The notes: a model not told the origin generated them from the sequence alone. Positions 34,626 to 46,580 are shown, counted from the stretch's first letter. The stretch is DNA of 64,000 bases from Istiophorus platypterus (GCA_016859345.1 CM029126.1:2784501-2848500); one strand, 5' to 3'. Numbers and translations: made by a program.

Positions 34626-36440
34626 TTAAATAAGTTTCATAGTGAACCTGCCACCATCGCCTCCGTCCCCTCCTCCTCCACCCATGGAAGACCGGGGGAC
34701 AAAGTCAATAGTTGCTGTGTGCTTGATCTGCCCTTTGCTCTGGCTCCAGAAAAACATAAAGACAAAACAGATGGCCACCGAGCTGAGGAAAGACAAGAAG
34801 CCCATGGTGGTGGCGATGATCAGGGTCTTCGCGTCGAACGGGTACGGCTTGGCCATTTGAGCCGAGGTGTTGGCGGCCTGGGGATTCGAAGGTTCCACCC
34901 AGCCCTCCTCTGAGAACAGAGGGACGGTTCGGTTGCGAGGGAGGCCCTTCACGTAGAGCCCGACGGTCAGGCTGTCGTTGCCGGCCGCATTGCCCGCCAG
35001 GCACTGATACATGCCACTGTCTTGGACTTGGGCGAAACGCACCTCTAGAGTGCCATTGGGCAAAACTCGGATTCTTCCCGTCGGAGAAACCACGTTCTTG
35101 TGGGACGAGAGCCAGGTGATAGACGGGAATGGATCCCCATCAACCTTACAGGAGAAGAGGACTGTGGTGCCCTCCTCTACTCTTGCCTCCTGCGGCCTGC
35201 GGTCCATGATACGAGCAGGGCGGCAGGTGAAGAGCCTCGGGAGCTCCTTCTCGGAGAAGTCTCTGAACTCTCGCTGCCTCACCGCATCTGGGGAGGAACA
35301 AGTGGGCTGGTGTCCATCAAAGTTCAAGCGCAGTCTACGGCGGACCACCCAGAGAAGTCGGCAGTCACATGCCAGGGGATTCCCATCCAACCGCAACACT
35401 TGAAGGTTCCCAACGGAGTGGAAGACGCTCTCCTCCAAAGTGGTGAGCTGATTGGATGTCACATTAAGCATGCGGAAATAGGCCAGACCCCTAAAGGCCC
35501 CCGGCTCTATTCGTAGCAGGCTCCCTCCTGCTAGGTGTAACTCCTGGAGCCTCAGGAGGTCCCCTAGCAGGTTACCTTGGATAACAGTGATGGGGTTGTA
35601 GGACAGGTCCAGGAAGCGCAGGTAGACCAGGTGACGAAGTGCTGAGTAAGGAACAGCACTTAGGTTGCAGCTGCTGATGACGAGCGAGGTCAAATTGAGA
35701 CCGATCAGGCTGTTGCTAGCCATAGTATCCAGTGATGGCCAGTTGGCAATCAGGAGGCTGCGCAGACGGTGGAGGCGTCGGAAAGCGTTGTTGGGAAGTG
35801 TAGAAATGGTAAGGCGCAGCATCCGAAGACGGCTCAGGCTCTGGAGCTGGGACAAAGCCTCAGTGGGAATGGAAGTCAGGTTACTGCGGTCTAAGTTGAG
35901 CTCCTGCAGATTCGGCAGACCATAGAAAGCCCGCTGCGAGATGAACACTAGGTCATTCTCCCCAGCCTCCAGTGTTTGCAGGTTCACCAGTTCTTTGAAG
36001 GTAAAGTCCAGGAAGACCAGAATCTCATTCTGGCTCAGATCCAGAAAGCGCAGGCTGGACAGTCCAGAAAACACCCCAACGGGGATGATCTTGAGTCGGT
36101 TATTCTTAATCCGAAGCGTCCTGAGATTCTGCAGGCCCTGGAAGGCCTCCACCTCAATCATGGAGATCATATTATCACTGAGGTCCAACTCTTGAAGCTG
36201 CAGCAGGCCGGAGAACTGGCGGCGCCCCACAGTCTTAATCTTGTTGTGGGATAAATCCAAGCGCCTGGCATCGCTGGAAAAGCCCTCTGGCACCGAGCTC
36301 AAATGTTTGCCAGAGCAGATGACTTCTTTAGCCTCGGGTCGACACACGCAGCGGGGAGGACAACCCCCTGCGGACACACCAAGTCCAAACTGGAGCAAGA
36401 TGCTCCACGCCCCCCATCGGACGACTGACTCCACAAACAT
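34626..36440 (-). CDS. lingo4: LINGO4-like LRR/Ig single-pass membrane protein
   Basis: A 604-residue protein of the LINGO family, cell-surface proteins of neurons related to the Nogo receptor co-receptor LINGO1. The order is signal peptide (about 1-24), LRRNT (GCPPRCVCR), about twelve leucine-rich repeats, LRRCT (NPLACDCRLLW), one Ig domain (FSCKVDGDP...DSGMYQCLAGNAAGNDS), a transmembrane helix (about 541-565, IATTMGFLSFLSSVAICFVF) and a 39-residue tail ending FTMKLI. All LINGOs end FxMKMI or similar. The whole coding sequence is one exon, as usual for this family. The start is the ATG at 36440, 12 bases after acceptor TCTCTTTTCAG; an in-frame extension upstream lacks an ATG. Paralogue call: the tail reads TIDFVPR, with Phe where LINGO1-3 have Tyr (IEYVPRK type), and SSVAICF resembles LINGO4. 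The a/b teleost copy cannot be told. Confidence 0.85.
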   Translation of the reverse strand: MFVESVVRWGAWSILLQFGLGVSAGGCPPRCVCRPEAKEVICSGKHLSSVPEGFSSDARRLDLSHNKIKTVGRRQFSGLLQLQELDLSDNMISMIEVEAFQGLQNLRTLRIKNNRLKIIPVGVFSGLSSLRFLDLSQNEILVFLDFTFKELVNLQTLEAGENDLVFISQRAFYGLPNLQELNLDRSNLTSIPTEALSQLQSLSRLRMLRLTISTLPNNAFRRLHRLRSLLIANWPSLDTMASNSLIGLNLTSLVISSCNLSAVPYSALRHLVYLRFLDLSYNPITVIQGNLLGDLLRLQELHLAGGSLLRIEPGAFRGLAYFRMLNVTSNQLTTLEESVFHSVGNLQVLRLDGNPLACDCRLLWVVRRRLRLNFDGHQPTCSSPDAVRQREFRDFSEKELPRLFTCRPARIMDRRPQEARVEEGTTVLFSCKVDGDPFPSITWLSSHKNVVSPTGRIRVLPNGTLEVRFAQVQDSGMYQCLAGNAAGNDSLTVGLYVKGLPRNRTVPLFSEEGWVEPSNPQAANTSAQMAKPYPFDAKTLIIATTMGFLSFLSSVAICFVFMFFWSQSKGQIKHTATIDFVPRSSMGGGGGDGGDGGRFTMKLI

Positions 36441-36452
36441 CTTACCCCCAGC
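36441..36452 (-). other. lingo4 5'UTR end of coding exon and splice acceptor
   Basis: The minus strand reads TCTCTTTTCAG|GCTGGGGGTAAG then ATG. The acceptor AG is at 36454-36453. This leaves only 12 untranslated bases in the coding exon, so at least one upstream non-coding exon is expected. Confidence 0.8.
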
Positions 36453-36459
36453 CTGAAAA

Positions 36460-38890
36460 GAGACGGACACAAGTTCCAATGCTTCTGACAATGACGCAGA
36501 TATGTCAGTGTACAGTATGTGAAAAAGAATAATCTAAAGTTAGTTTGTTTTAAAGGAATACAATGGTAAATCAAAAATCGGATACATTTGCATCAAATTA
36601 TTTTCTTGATTTAGCATAAACTTGCGTCAAGACGTACCGTTTCAGTCTCAGTGCACAGATTTTCATAACCAGTGGCAGTCAAGTTGGAATCAGACTTGAG
36701 TTAAGTCCTCTCTGGAGATGTGTTTCTATCAGTAACATGCCCTTTGACGTGGCCTGGACAGAACAGAGAAAGAGAGACAGAAAAAACAAAGGCATAAAAA
36801 AATCAATCCGTCACCTTAAACAGCAGCTTGAAGGGCAAAGTTTGATTCAACGCCCAAACGCAAGACAGCATCCAAAACGCTCGGCCCCGAGGCTGGAAAT
36901 AAAACTGTTTGACTTCGGTTTACGGCTTCCGCAGTCAGAGCGGACACGTGCCGTCCGCCTTTCGTTGTAGCGTTATGTCCACAAGGTTCGGCGGCTTTGA
37001 AAACCATTAACCTTGTTCCATCTCATCTGTTTGGTGCTCTGACTTCCAGGTGTTACCGCTGACAAAAAAAAAAAAAAACACGGGACAGAAAGAGATGAAA
37101 TAAAACCCAACAGAAGAACAGCTTTCTGAACAGGCTGCCCTGCTCTGCTTTAATGGTTCTGTAGCAGCTGTTCCCATGGACAACGGGGACCAGAGCGCCA
37201 GAGTGGCTCTCAAATGGATCCAAGACCAAGCTTTTTCTTGTCTTTTGAGCACAAAATTTGTCTCTGATTGTCAGCACGTGACGCCATTTCAACTCCTTTC
37301 AGTAGCATGACCCATATTCATTTAGACGCTCCCTCGCTATGTTTTTTTTTTTTTTTCTGTACTTGTCATTGGATGCGAGGGAGAACACGACAACAACAAC
37401 AAGTGCACATTTTGGCTAGCAGTGAGTGTTTCCAGTGCGAAGCAGCTGTTGCACCAGATAAGACTGGCCTACATCTCTGAACCGCAGACAACAAAATCCC
37501 TACTTAACTGATTATCAAAAGAATGCATCTCACTTTTTACCCACGACGCTTGATCCCCCCCCTAAAGACTTGAAAAGTACCATTAACGGCTCTTAACACC
37601 CGTGCAAGTGTCCTACACATGATCCTGCAAAAAGAACCCAAACCAAAAAACAGTAAAAGTATTAGCGCTTCCAGCCTCGTGTGCGCCGCCACTGACCGTG
37701 CGGATGATGCATCACCTCGGATGAGGCATCACCTCGGATGAGGCGTCCGGGTTGAGGCGTGCCGACTGGCGTCGGAGCCAGGTTAGAAGGTTAAAAAAAA
37801 AAAAAAATAGGCACGACATGTTATTAATGTGTGTGCATTGACCCCAGGCGTTCGCCCCAGTTTAGAAAAAAAATGGAAAAAAAAAAAAGATATATTTAAT
37901 TTATTGCAAATGTAACTGGGTGCTGTATTGACCGCAAAGCTCTCTAAGAGAAATTTGTGTTTTTTGGGCTAATGGTCATGAGTCACTGTTTTTATTTTTA
38001 AATCAGTATCTATCCTTTAAAATGTCCATTATAGTATAATATTTCCGAATATTGACTATACAGAGATGAATACTTAAGTTAAATTTATATAAGATGCTGT
38101 TTCCATAAATTCTTAAAGAATCCATCTTAATTAAAGCGAGAAACTAATATCCGACATTTTATGAATTGATGACTGCTTTGCTCTAATTACTGACAAGAGT
38201 GGAGAGCATACTCTGGCCAGCTCTTAGAGACTGGCTGAATTTCATCTGCAGTAGCAATCCTCCAGATGCACAGTGTTTTAGAGTGAAACACTGAAACAAT
38301 ACAATGATTGTGCATAATAGAGATTAAAAAAAACCATGAAAACACAGAGTTGTCAGGATGATTCAAAGGTGAAGTAGAAAAATATGCTCAAAACCAAACC
38401 AAGAGAGGGATCAAAAAGGCTAAGGAGTCCATAAAAAGCCCCACTGATGTAAAAGCTGCACAGTGAATTATTACATAATTACATTATTCTGCGAGTGTCT
38501 GGCCTTGCCAGTAATATAAAAAGGTGCCGGGAAAGTATGAGATGTAAATTATGTATTTCCTTTCCAGCCAGCACCGGTGCTACATAACGTACAACGAAGG
38601 TAATTAACCTAAAAAAAAAGAAAAGAACCTCGCTCAGATTCTTCACATTACACTGACAATAAGCCAACAGCTGCATAGAAAACTCAGAGCCAGCAGGAGC
38701 AGACGCGGCACTTTTACAGCAAAGTTTCCTTTTATAACCGGCAGATATGTCACACCGGCTCCAAACGTACATCAAGGACTAATCCAAATACGTGAAAAAT
38801 GCCCCAAAAGAGAGGAACAAAGAGCCAGACCTGCAGCCACCGCAGCCTCTCTCGCCCTCTAACCCATCCAACAGTCGCCAGACTCGCCCT
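36460..38890. other. probable lingo4 5'UTR intron
   Basis: Between the candidate first exon and the coding exon. Includes poly-A/T runs (37061-37077, 37342-37356, 37793-37807, 37867-37889) and a 17-18 bp unit (GATGAGGCATCACCTCG) repeated about 2.5 times at 37706-37745. No further exon recognised. Confidence 0.45.
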
Positions 38891-38893
38891 CAC

Positions 38894-38950
38894 CGGCGCT
38901 TGGCCCCGAGCGGCAGAGTCGTCGACGTCCCGGGGCGGCGCCACCTCCCT
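38894..38950 (-). other. candidate lingo4 non-coding first exon
   Basis: Lies about 25-30 bp downstream of a TATA box and ends at the strong donor GCGCCG|GTGAGG (donor GT at 38893-38892). The sequence is GC- and CpG-rich. It would splice to the acceptor at 36453. Inferred from signals only. Confidence 0.4.
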
Positions 38951-38974
38951 CTCGTCCGCTACTCCTGCACCGCC

Positions 38975-38982
38975 TCTTATAG
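38975..38982 (-). promoter_or_regulatory. TATA box, candidate lingo4 promoter
   Basis: Minus strand CGGCCGCTATAAGAGGCGG: a TATAAGAG box in a CpG-rich setting (38870-39060). It is oriented toward lingo4 and sits upstream of the candidate first exon. No other gene start is near. Confidence 0.45.
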
Positions 38983-39070
38983 CGGCCGGGACGGCTGAAG
39001 CGCTGACTCACAACCGCACAGCCCTCGTGCTCCCGGTGGTGGTTAGACCCGGTACGCAGCGTCAGAGCGC

Positions 39071-39075
39071 ACACG

Positions 39076-39115
<40 letters not shown>

Positions 39116-39627
39116 GACACACACACACACACACACGGAGACACACACACAGACACACACAGACACACGGAGACACACACACACACGGAGACACACACAC
39201 ACACACAGACACTCACACAGGAAGACACACGGAGACATAGACAGACACTCACACAGGAAGACACACACACACACACACACATGAAGACACACACAGGAAG
39301 ACACTCACACAGGAAGACACACAGGAAGACACTCACAGACACACACATGGAGAGACACACACACGTAGACACTCACAGACACACACAGACACACAAGCCG
39401 GACAGACCCATATGAAGACACAAACACACACACACACACACAGACACTCACACAGGAAGACACACACACATGAAGACACTCACACAGGAAGCCACACACA
39501 GACATTCACACAGGAATACACACACACACACACATGAAGACACACACACAGGAAGACACACACATACACACATGCTATCACACACACATACTAAAACACA
39601 CGCTAACACACACGCTAACACACACAA
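39071..39627. repeat. compound CA-rich minisatellite (~555 bp)
   Basis: Begins as pure (CA)n (39075-39112), then CACACGGAGACA units, then CACTCACACAGGAAGACACA units, then ACATGAAGACAC and finally CACGCTAACACA units. All look like variants derived from (CA)n with GGAGA, GGAAGA or GCTA insertions. It lies directly upstream of the candidate lingo4 promoter. Open frames on both strands are repeat artefacts. Confidence 0.95.
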
Positions 39628-39629
39628 AA

Positions 39630-42490
39630 ACCCCACTGATGCTGACCTTTTATTAAATTCTGGATTTCGGCCGGTTACGAGTGACCAGGGAGGTTTTATT
39701 GATCACAGCTACAGGAGCAAGCGCTGAAAACCCCCATTCTGACGTCTAACTTTCATTCCTCCGTCTCCTCGGTCGATTTCTGAAACTTAATCCATCACTT
39801 AAAGGGCCCATTCTCTACATTTTTGCCTTTTTCCGACATGATGAGGTGGTGGTGCCATTAAAAAGTGATTTATTTAAAAAACACAAAACTTGTTCTTGGA
39901 TCTTTTGAGAGTTTTTCATTTCCCTGACGGTCCTTCTGCCCCCTCAGACACTTTCGACCCCTCCCCATCCTCGGATGAAAACAATCAAACGTAAACAGGG
40001 CGATCGTCGGCAAAGAAATTATTGGCTTTTTGGCTTTAAAGAAGCCGTATCAGTCTCTTTAGTCTCCTGTCTCAGTGGAACACATGCGAGGGATTCACAA
40101 TTTAAGCGTGTTAACACCCCCCGGCCCAACTTACGAGCCAGCTTGTGAGAGACGGAGACTGGCAGGTGCATGATATCTCCGGAGGGGTTAGCCCAGGCAT
40201 CGTAAAGTACGGTCCAGCCAAAGGTCGCGACCCCCCCCCCCTCCGGAGTCACGGCTGGGACTGACCCCGTCTGCCAAATTAGAAAGTGGGGGAATGGGTG
40301 CGTTTGTAATTTTCGACACGTATCCCTCGCCCTGCGCGGAGCGCGGTCGCATGAGTGTCGCGTTGCGGCGCTAATCACGCTAACTATTTTCTATTAGCCG
40401 CAGCCACTTGTCGTTGCTATTAATGATTCGGTTTCGGATTAGAGCGGCCGACAGGTCGTTTGAAGACCTGGAGCTGCTGCCGCTGTTGTGTCCAAGACTC
40501 GGAGAACCGGAAACACTCGAAGCCCCCCGGGGGGTGGGGGGGGGCTGGTATCTATGACCTCAATGTTATCAGGCGTTTGCTATTGCAACAGGCAGTTCCC
40601 TGTTTTTCTGAGTATATTTCAGTGCAGTTTCCATCTTGAGACATTGTTCGTGTTCATTAATATCTTATGTTAGTATAAATTATAAGCTGGAATTTTCAAA
40701 TGAGTCCAGAATTTAACAGATATTAGACCAGAAACTTGAAAAGTAAAACGTGTCATCACTATTACTGTTATTATTACTAATCTGTGAAACATGCATAATT
40801 TAAAGATTCATGGCTGATACTTCGCAAAATAATTTCGAGAAATTCAAGATTAACTTTGTGAAGCTTCGAAATAATTGCGTGATAATTTTTTAATGGCACG
40901 ATTGTGAATTAACTGCACAGTGTTTCCAGATAAAACACACAGACCTACAAGGTGCAGAATCTGTAAAAACAGTGATATTGTTTGTTGTGAAGTCGGTTTT
41001 TAGCTTTTTCACAGTAACCAAACTCGATCACGCTGTTTTTTTTTTTCTCCTTCTGCTCATTTCTTATGCATTTTTCATTATTTCTGCGTGATTCTGTTCA
41101 ATGATGATGCTGTTTCAATCGCAATCTGCAAATGCAGTGGCAGTTGTTATGTCACCTGCGGCTATATTGGTTTGGGGAAAACGCTTTTATTTTTGGTTTC
41201 CGGCCATGTGTTATGAAATTGCACGATTACCATGAAATCTTAGCTTTAAGCTGAAATCAATCTCTACATCCTGCTTTTTTTTCCTAAACATTTTCAATTC
41301 CGAGAAGTCTAGTGATCCTTTTCTGTATAATTCGGTTTGATGATAGTAATAATATTAATAATGTCCTGTTACTGAGGGAAGTCTCACCATCTGGTTAATT
41401 CTTGGATTTGCCGGCTAAGCCCGAGTCTGGCCGGACACCGTGGATCCCGACCGACCGACCGACCGACGTGAAGTTGCTGCTTGACGTCGCCCTGCAGAAA
41501 TCTTTTTGCATAACTCCGAACAAGCCTCCGTTCTCCTTAAGCGAAGCAGGTGCCAGCTCTTACCTAACAAAAAAAAAAACAAGCCCTGGCGATGCCAAAC
41601 CGCGAGCGAGTATCAAAGCCAATCGGACGTAAGCTCTTTGCAGACAATCCCCTGGCAGAGTCACATCAATCTTTCTGGGCGAACTCCCACTGTTACTTAA
41701 TTCTTCGAAATGACTCGACTTCACCGACGGCGCCGGGTCTTGCCCTCAGTGCTCTGTCGTCAGACAAAGCTCATCGCGTCCCTCGCCCCCCCCCCCACCC
41801 CTGGGGAGGGGGCCCCCCTTATCGCCTTACATCAATCTTTGGACAGTTTCCACCCCGTGTTAAAATTAGGACTTTCTTCTGTGGCCGAACACAGCTGCAG
41901 ATTTAGTTTTCATTTGGTTCTGCACAGTTGGTTTTTTTTTACTGCCCCCCCCCCCGATTATGCAAAAGTGTCTGGTTTGTTCAAACTACAAGTGGAGACG
42001 GGAAAAACAACCTAAGACATTTTATTGTTGGGCATCGCATCACCAAGGTCACCGGAGTCTGGATTTTGCTGATTGTGATGCTTTCAAAAACAACAAAACA
42101 TCCAAATATTTCTAGTCCTCCCCTCATTGGGCAAACTGCCAACGTGCCCCCGCGACCCCCCCGACCCCCCGACCCAGGATCGTACTCAGCTCACCTGCCT
42201 CATTAGCTCTGAGTTTCCCTCTGAGCTCGGCCCTTTCAAGTTTCTCTGCCATTCCTCAACCCTCAGTCTGTGTCTGTCCGCCACCCAGGGGCCTGCAGCC
42301 AAATGTGGGGGAAAAATAACTGACAGGCGCCAGAGGTTACGGAGATGAAGACTCCGGACGAAAGGAACAAAAAACAGCTTCTTCTTTGTAACAGCTGCGT
42401 GAAGCAGGAACGCGACCTCGCGCCGGCCGCCGGACGAGCCCGTCCGGCCGGGTTTGTTTGGTTGGTTTGTTTGTTTGTTTGTTTTGGTTT
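39630..42490. other. intergenic DNA, no gene recognised
   Basis: AT-rich in the middle (40560-41400), CpG-denser at 40100-40460 and 41600-41790. A C-rich stretch at 42145-42177 and (GTTT)n at 42452-42486 lead into the decamer array. No exon supported. Confidence 0.5.
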
Positions 42491-42530
42491 CCCCCCCCCG
42501 AGCCCAGGCGTGAATCACGGCGCGAGGCGG

Positions 42531-44930
42531 CGCGAGACGACGCGAGACGACGCGAGACGACGCGAGACGACGCGAGACGACGCGAGACGACGCGAGACGA
42601 CGCGAGACGACGCGAGACGACGCGAGACGACGCGAGACGACGCGAGACGACGCGAGACGACGCGAGACGACGCGAGACGACGCGAGACGACGCGAGACGA
42701 CGCGAGACGACGCGAGACGACGCGAGACGACGCGAGACGACGCGAGACGACGCGAGACGACGCGAGACGACGCGAGACGACGCGAGACGACGCGAGACGA
42801 CGCGAGACGACGCGAGACGACGCGAGACGACGCGAGACGACGCGAGACGACGCGAGACGACGCGAGACGACGCGAGACGACGCGAGACGACGCGAGACGA
42901 CGCGAGACGACGCGAGACGACGCGAGACGACGCGAGACGACGCGAGACGACGCGAGACGACGCGAGACGACGCGAGACGACGCGAGACGACGCGAGACGA
43001 CGCGAGACGACGCGAGACGACGCGAGACGACGCGAGACGACGCGAGACGACGCGAGACGACGCGAGACGACGCGAGACGACGCGAGACGACGCGAGACGA
43101 CGCGAGACGACGCGAGACGACGCGAGACGACGCGAGACGACGCGAGACGACGCGAGACGACGCGAGACGACGCGAGACGACGCGAGACGACGCGAGACGA
43201 CGCGAGACGACGCGAGACGACGCGAGACGACGCGAGACGACGCGAGACGACGCGAGACGACGCGAGACGACGCGAGACGACGCGAGACGACGCGAGACGA
43301 CGCGAGACGACGCGAGACGACGCGAGACGACGCGAGACGACGCGAGACGACGCGAGACGACGCGAGACGACGCGAGACGACGCGAGACGACGCGAGACGA
43401 CGCGAGACGACGCGAGACGACGCGAGACGACGCGAGACGACGCGAGACGACGCGAGACGACGCGAGACGACGCGAGACGACGCGAGACGACGCGAGACGA
43501 CGCGAGACGACGCGAGACGACGCGAGACGACGCGAGACGACGCGAGACGACGCGAGACGACGCGAGACGACGCGAGACGACGCGAGACGACGCGAGACGA
43601 CGCGAGACGACGCGAGACGACGCGAGACGACGCGAGACGACGCGAGACGACGCGAGACGACGCGAGACGACGCGAGACGACGCGAGACGACGCGAGACGA
43701 CGCGAGACGACGCGAGACGACGCGAGACGACGCGAGACGACGCGAGACGACGCGAGACGACGCGAGACGACGCGAGACGACGCGAGACGACGCGAGACGA
43801 CGCGAGACGACGCGAGACGACGCGAGACGACGCGAGACGACGCGAGACGACGCGAGACGACGCGAGACGACGCGAGACGACGCGAGACGACGCGAGACGA
43901 CGCGAGACGACGCGAGACGACGCGAGACGACGCGAGACGACGCGAGACGACGCGAGACGACGCGAGACGACGCGAGACGACGCGAGACGACGCGAGACGA
44001 CGCGAGACGACGCGAGACGACGCGAGACGACGCGAGACGACGCGAGACGACGCGAGACGACGCGAGACGACGCGAGACGACGCGAGACGACGCGAGACGA
44101 CGCGAGACGACGCGAGACGACGCGAGACGACGCGAGACGACGCGAGACGACGCGAGACGACGCGAGACGACGCGAGACGACGCGAGACGACGCGAGACGA
44201 CGCGAGACGACGCGAGACGACGCGAGACGACGCGAGACGACGCGAGACGACGCGAGACGACGCGAGACGACGCGAGACGACGCGAGACGACGCGAGACGA
44301 CGCGAGACGACGCGAGACGACGCGAGACGACGCGAGACGACGCGAGACGACGCGAGACGACGCGAGACGACGCGAGACGACGCGAGACGACGCGAGACGA
44401 CGCGAGACGACGCGAGACGACGCGAGACGACGCGAGACGACGCGAGACGACGCGAGACGACGCGAGACGACGCGAGACGACGCGAGACGACGCGAGACGA
44501 CGCGAGACGACGCGAGACGACGCGAGACGACGCGAGACGACGCGAGACGACGCGAGACGACGCGAGACGACGCGAGACGACGCGAGACGACGCGAGACGA
44601 CGCGAGACGACGCGAGACGACGCGAGACGACGCGAGACGACGCGAGACGACGCGAGACGACGCGAGACGACGCGAGACGACGCGAGACGACGCGAGACGA
44701 CGCGAGACGACGCGAGACGACGCGAGACGACGCGAGACGACGCGAGACGACGCGAGACGACGCGAGACGACGCGAGACGACGCGAGACGACGCGAGACGA
44801 CGCGAGACGACGCGAGACGACGCGAGACGACGCGAGACGACGCGAGACGACGCGAGACGACGCGAGACGACGCGAGACGACGCGAGACGACGCGAGACGA
44901 CGCGAGACGACGCGAGACGACGCGAGACGT
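42531..44930. repeat. 240-copy CpG-rich decamer array (CGCGAGACGA)n
   Basis: 2400 bp of the 10-bp unit CGCGAGACGA, exactly repeated except the final base (T). One variant unit, CGCGAGGCGG, precedes it at 42521-42530. Each unit has three CpGs, so about 720 CpGs in 2.4 kb, and the array is 70% GC. Because 10 bp and the codon length share no factor, the reading frame repeats every 30 bp (ARRRETTRDD in one sense, LASSRVVSRR in the other) with no stop. The 830-870-residue open frames here are therefore artefacts. Perfect homogeneity means very recent expansion or ongoing homogenisation. Confidence 0.99.
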
Positions 44931-46578
44931 TTGGACTCGTCTAAAAATTGGAAATAAAAATCGCGGCTTTCAGAGTTGGACTTTTTGTCTCTTAGCAACG
45001 CCGACCCTCAGGTGTCAATCAGCTGTTGCCATGGTAACTTAAGGTCTTTAGGTTTAGACACAGTTTCCGCAAATATGCAGGAAAAAAAAAAAGTATCCGT
45101 TTTTGAAAAATGGAAATAAAATGTCCACAATCGCCTCAGGACGTGTTGTAGTTTATATATTTTACATATATCAAATATATTTCTTTGAAGTTCTTATCAG
45201 TTTTTCTTTAATATGATGATCAATTTAACATTACTCAAGTTCAAAATGGTCCAGGTTATTTATCGAGTCTGATTTGTATAATGTACATGGTTTGGTTTTT
45301 TTTTTGGTTTGAGATTTGATTGCTATTAATATTACAATAATACAAAATAAGAGCGAGAAAAAAAATTACAATAAATTACAATAATAAATAATGAACTCTA
45401 TGGGGAGCTGCTTCTTAAACCAAAAAATTAGTCAAAAAGCTGGAGCAGCAAACCAGTAAAAACATATTAACGTCAAAAACAGTAGAAAAGCAGTTTCGTC
45501 TCAAAAGCAGATGTTGGAGGAAACTGAACAGTCACTGTTTCAGCAGTTTTTCATTTTTTTATAAACGTTTCCATATCTTAATAATCACTGATATAACACA
45601 GTATAGATCATATTGCCCAAGTTAGTCACAAAATCTAAAATTTTCACATGTCCACTCCACAGGTGAAACTCAGCATCTGCTGTTGTCACATAATCCGGTT
45701 TGCAGCGGCAGAGGAAGGTAATAGTCACATAATTCACATCTGCGTTTCATAATCTTTGCATTTTCCGGACTGTGTGGAGGTCAAGCAAAGCTGTTTCTAA
45801 TTTCATTTTTTAATGGAGGCAGACAGAGAAAATAAACAGAAAACAAAAGAAAAAAACGAAGACCCAGGAATATTGATGTCGCTGAGTCGGGCTTTGCTCG
45901 CCCGGTTGTGCGTTCGAGATAAAGAAGTGTTCTGTATGTCGGCGCGGCCGCGAGCTCGTGCCTGTGACAAAAAGGGGATTATATTAATTGTTGGCCCCCT
46001 GCGCCGGCACACAGACAGATTTATTTTATCTGATTGTGCTGGTTTCCGTGCAGCTCATTTCCCAATTTTTTTTGTTTTTTCTCAACTTGAGAACAAACCC
46101 GGTGAAAGGAGACGAGCCGCGACGGAGTCCACGTTCCGAAGCGACCCGGGGAAACGTCCGTTTTCTCCGGTCGGGGATTAGCGCCGGAGCACGTTGGCCC
46201 GCGTCCGTTATTGGCGACGGTTGCCAGGCTTGTCAGTTTATTTTGGCCCTTCCTCGTCGTCTTCTGTCGCCATTACCTGTTGCTTTAAACGTTTTGAAGT
46301 CACCTTCAACTGTGAAGGTTTAACTGTGAAAAATGCGCTTAAATGTGCTAGAAAAGGGTGTTTAAATGTGCTATGTGAATAAAACTGTATGAATAAAACT
46401 TCATTTGTTACCGAGCCGCGTTTGTTTTTCTCTTCAATTTTCTGCTCTTTTCCTCGACGTGCAAATCAGCAACTCGGATGTATTTGCATGGAACGCAACA
46501 TAAAACGTGTATAAAATGAAAATTAAAAAACGGGGCAAACATGATTGTTTGCATGTGAAAAAGGAAACGTGGCAGACG

Positions 46579-46580
<2 letters not shown>

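Noticed and set aside
34620..36456. Several plus-strand frames of 70-138 codons
   Set aside because: Antisense shadows of the lingo4 coding exon.
38799..39727. Thr/His-rich and Cys/Val-rich open frames
   Set aside because: Translations of the CA/TG minisatellite.
42345..44998. Open frames of 827-870 codons on both strands
   Set aside because: They are translations of the decamer array (period 10 gives a stop-free frame on each strand); composition is a fixed 10-residue cycle, with no start context or family.
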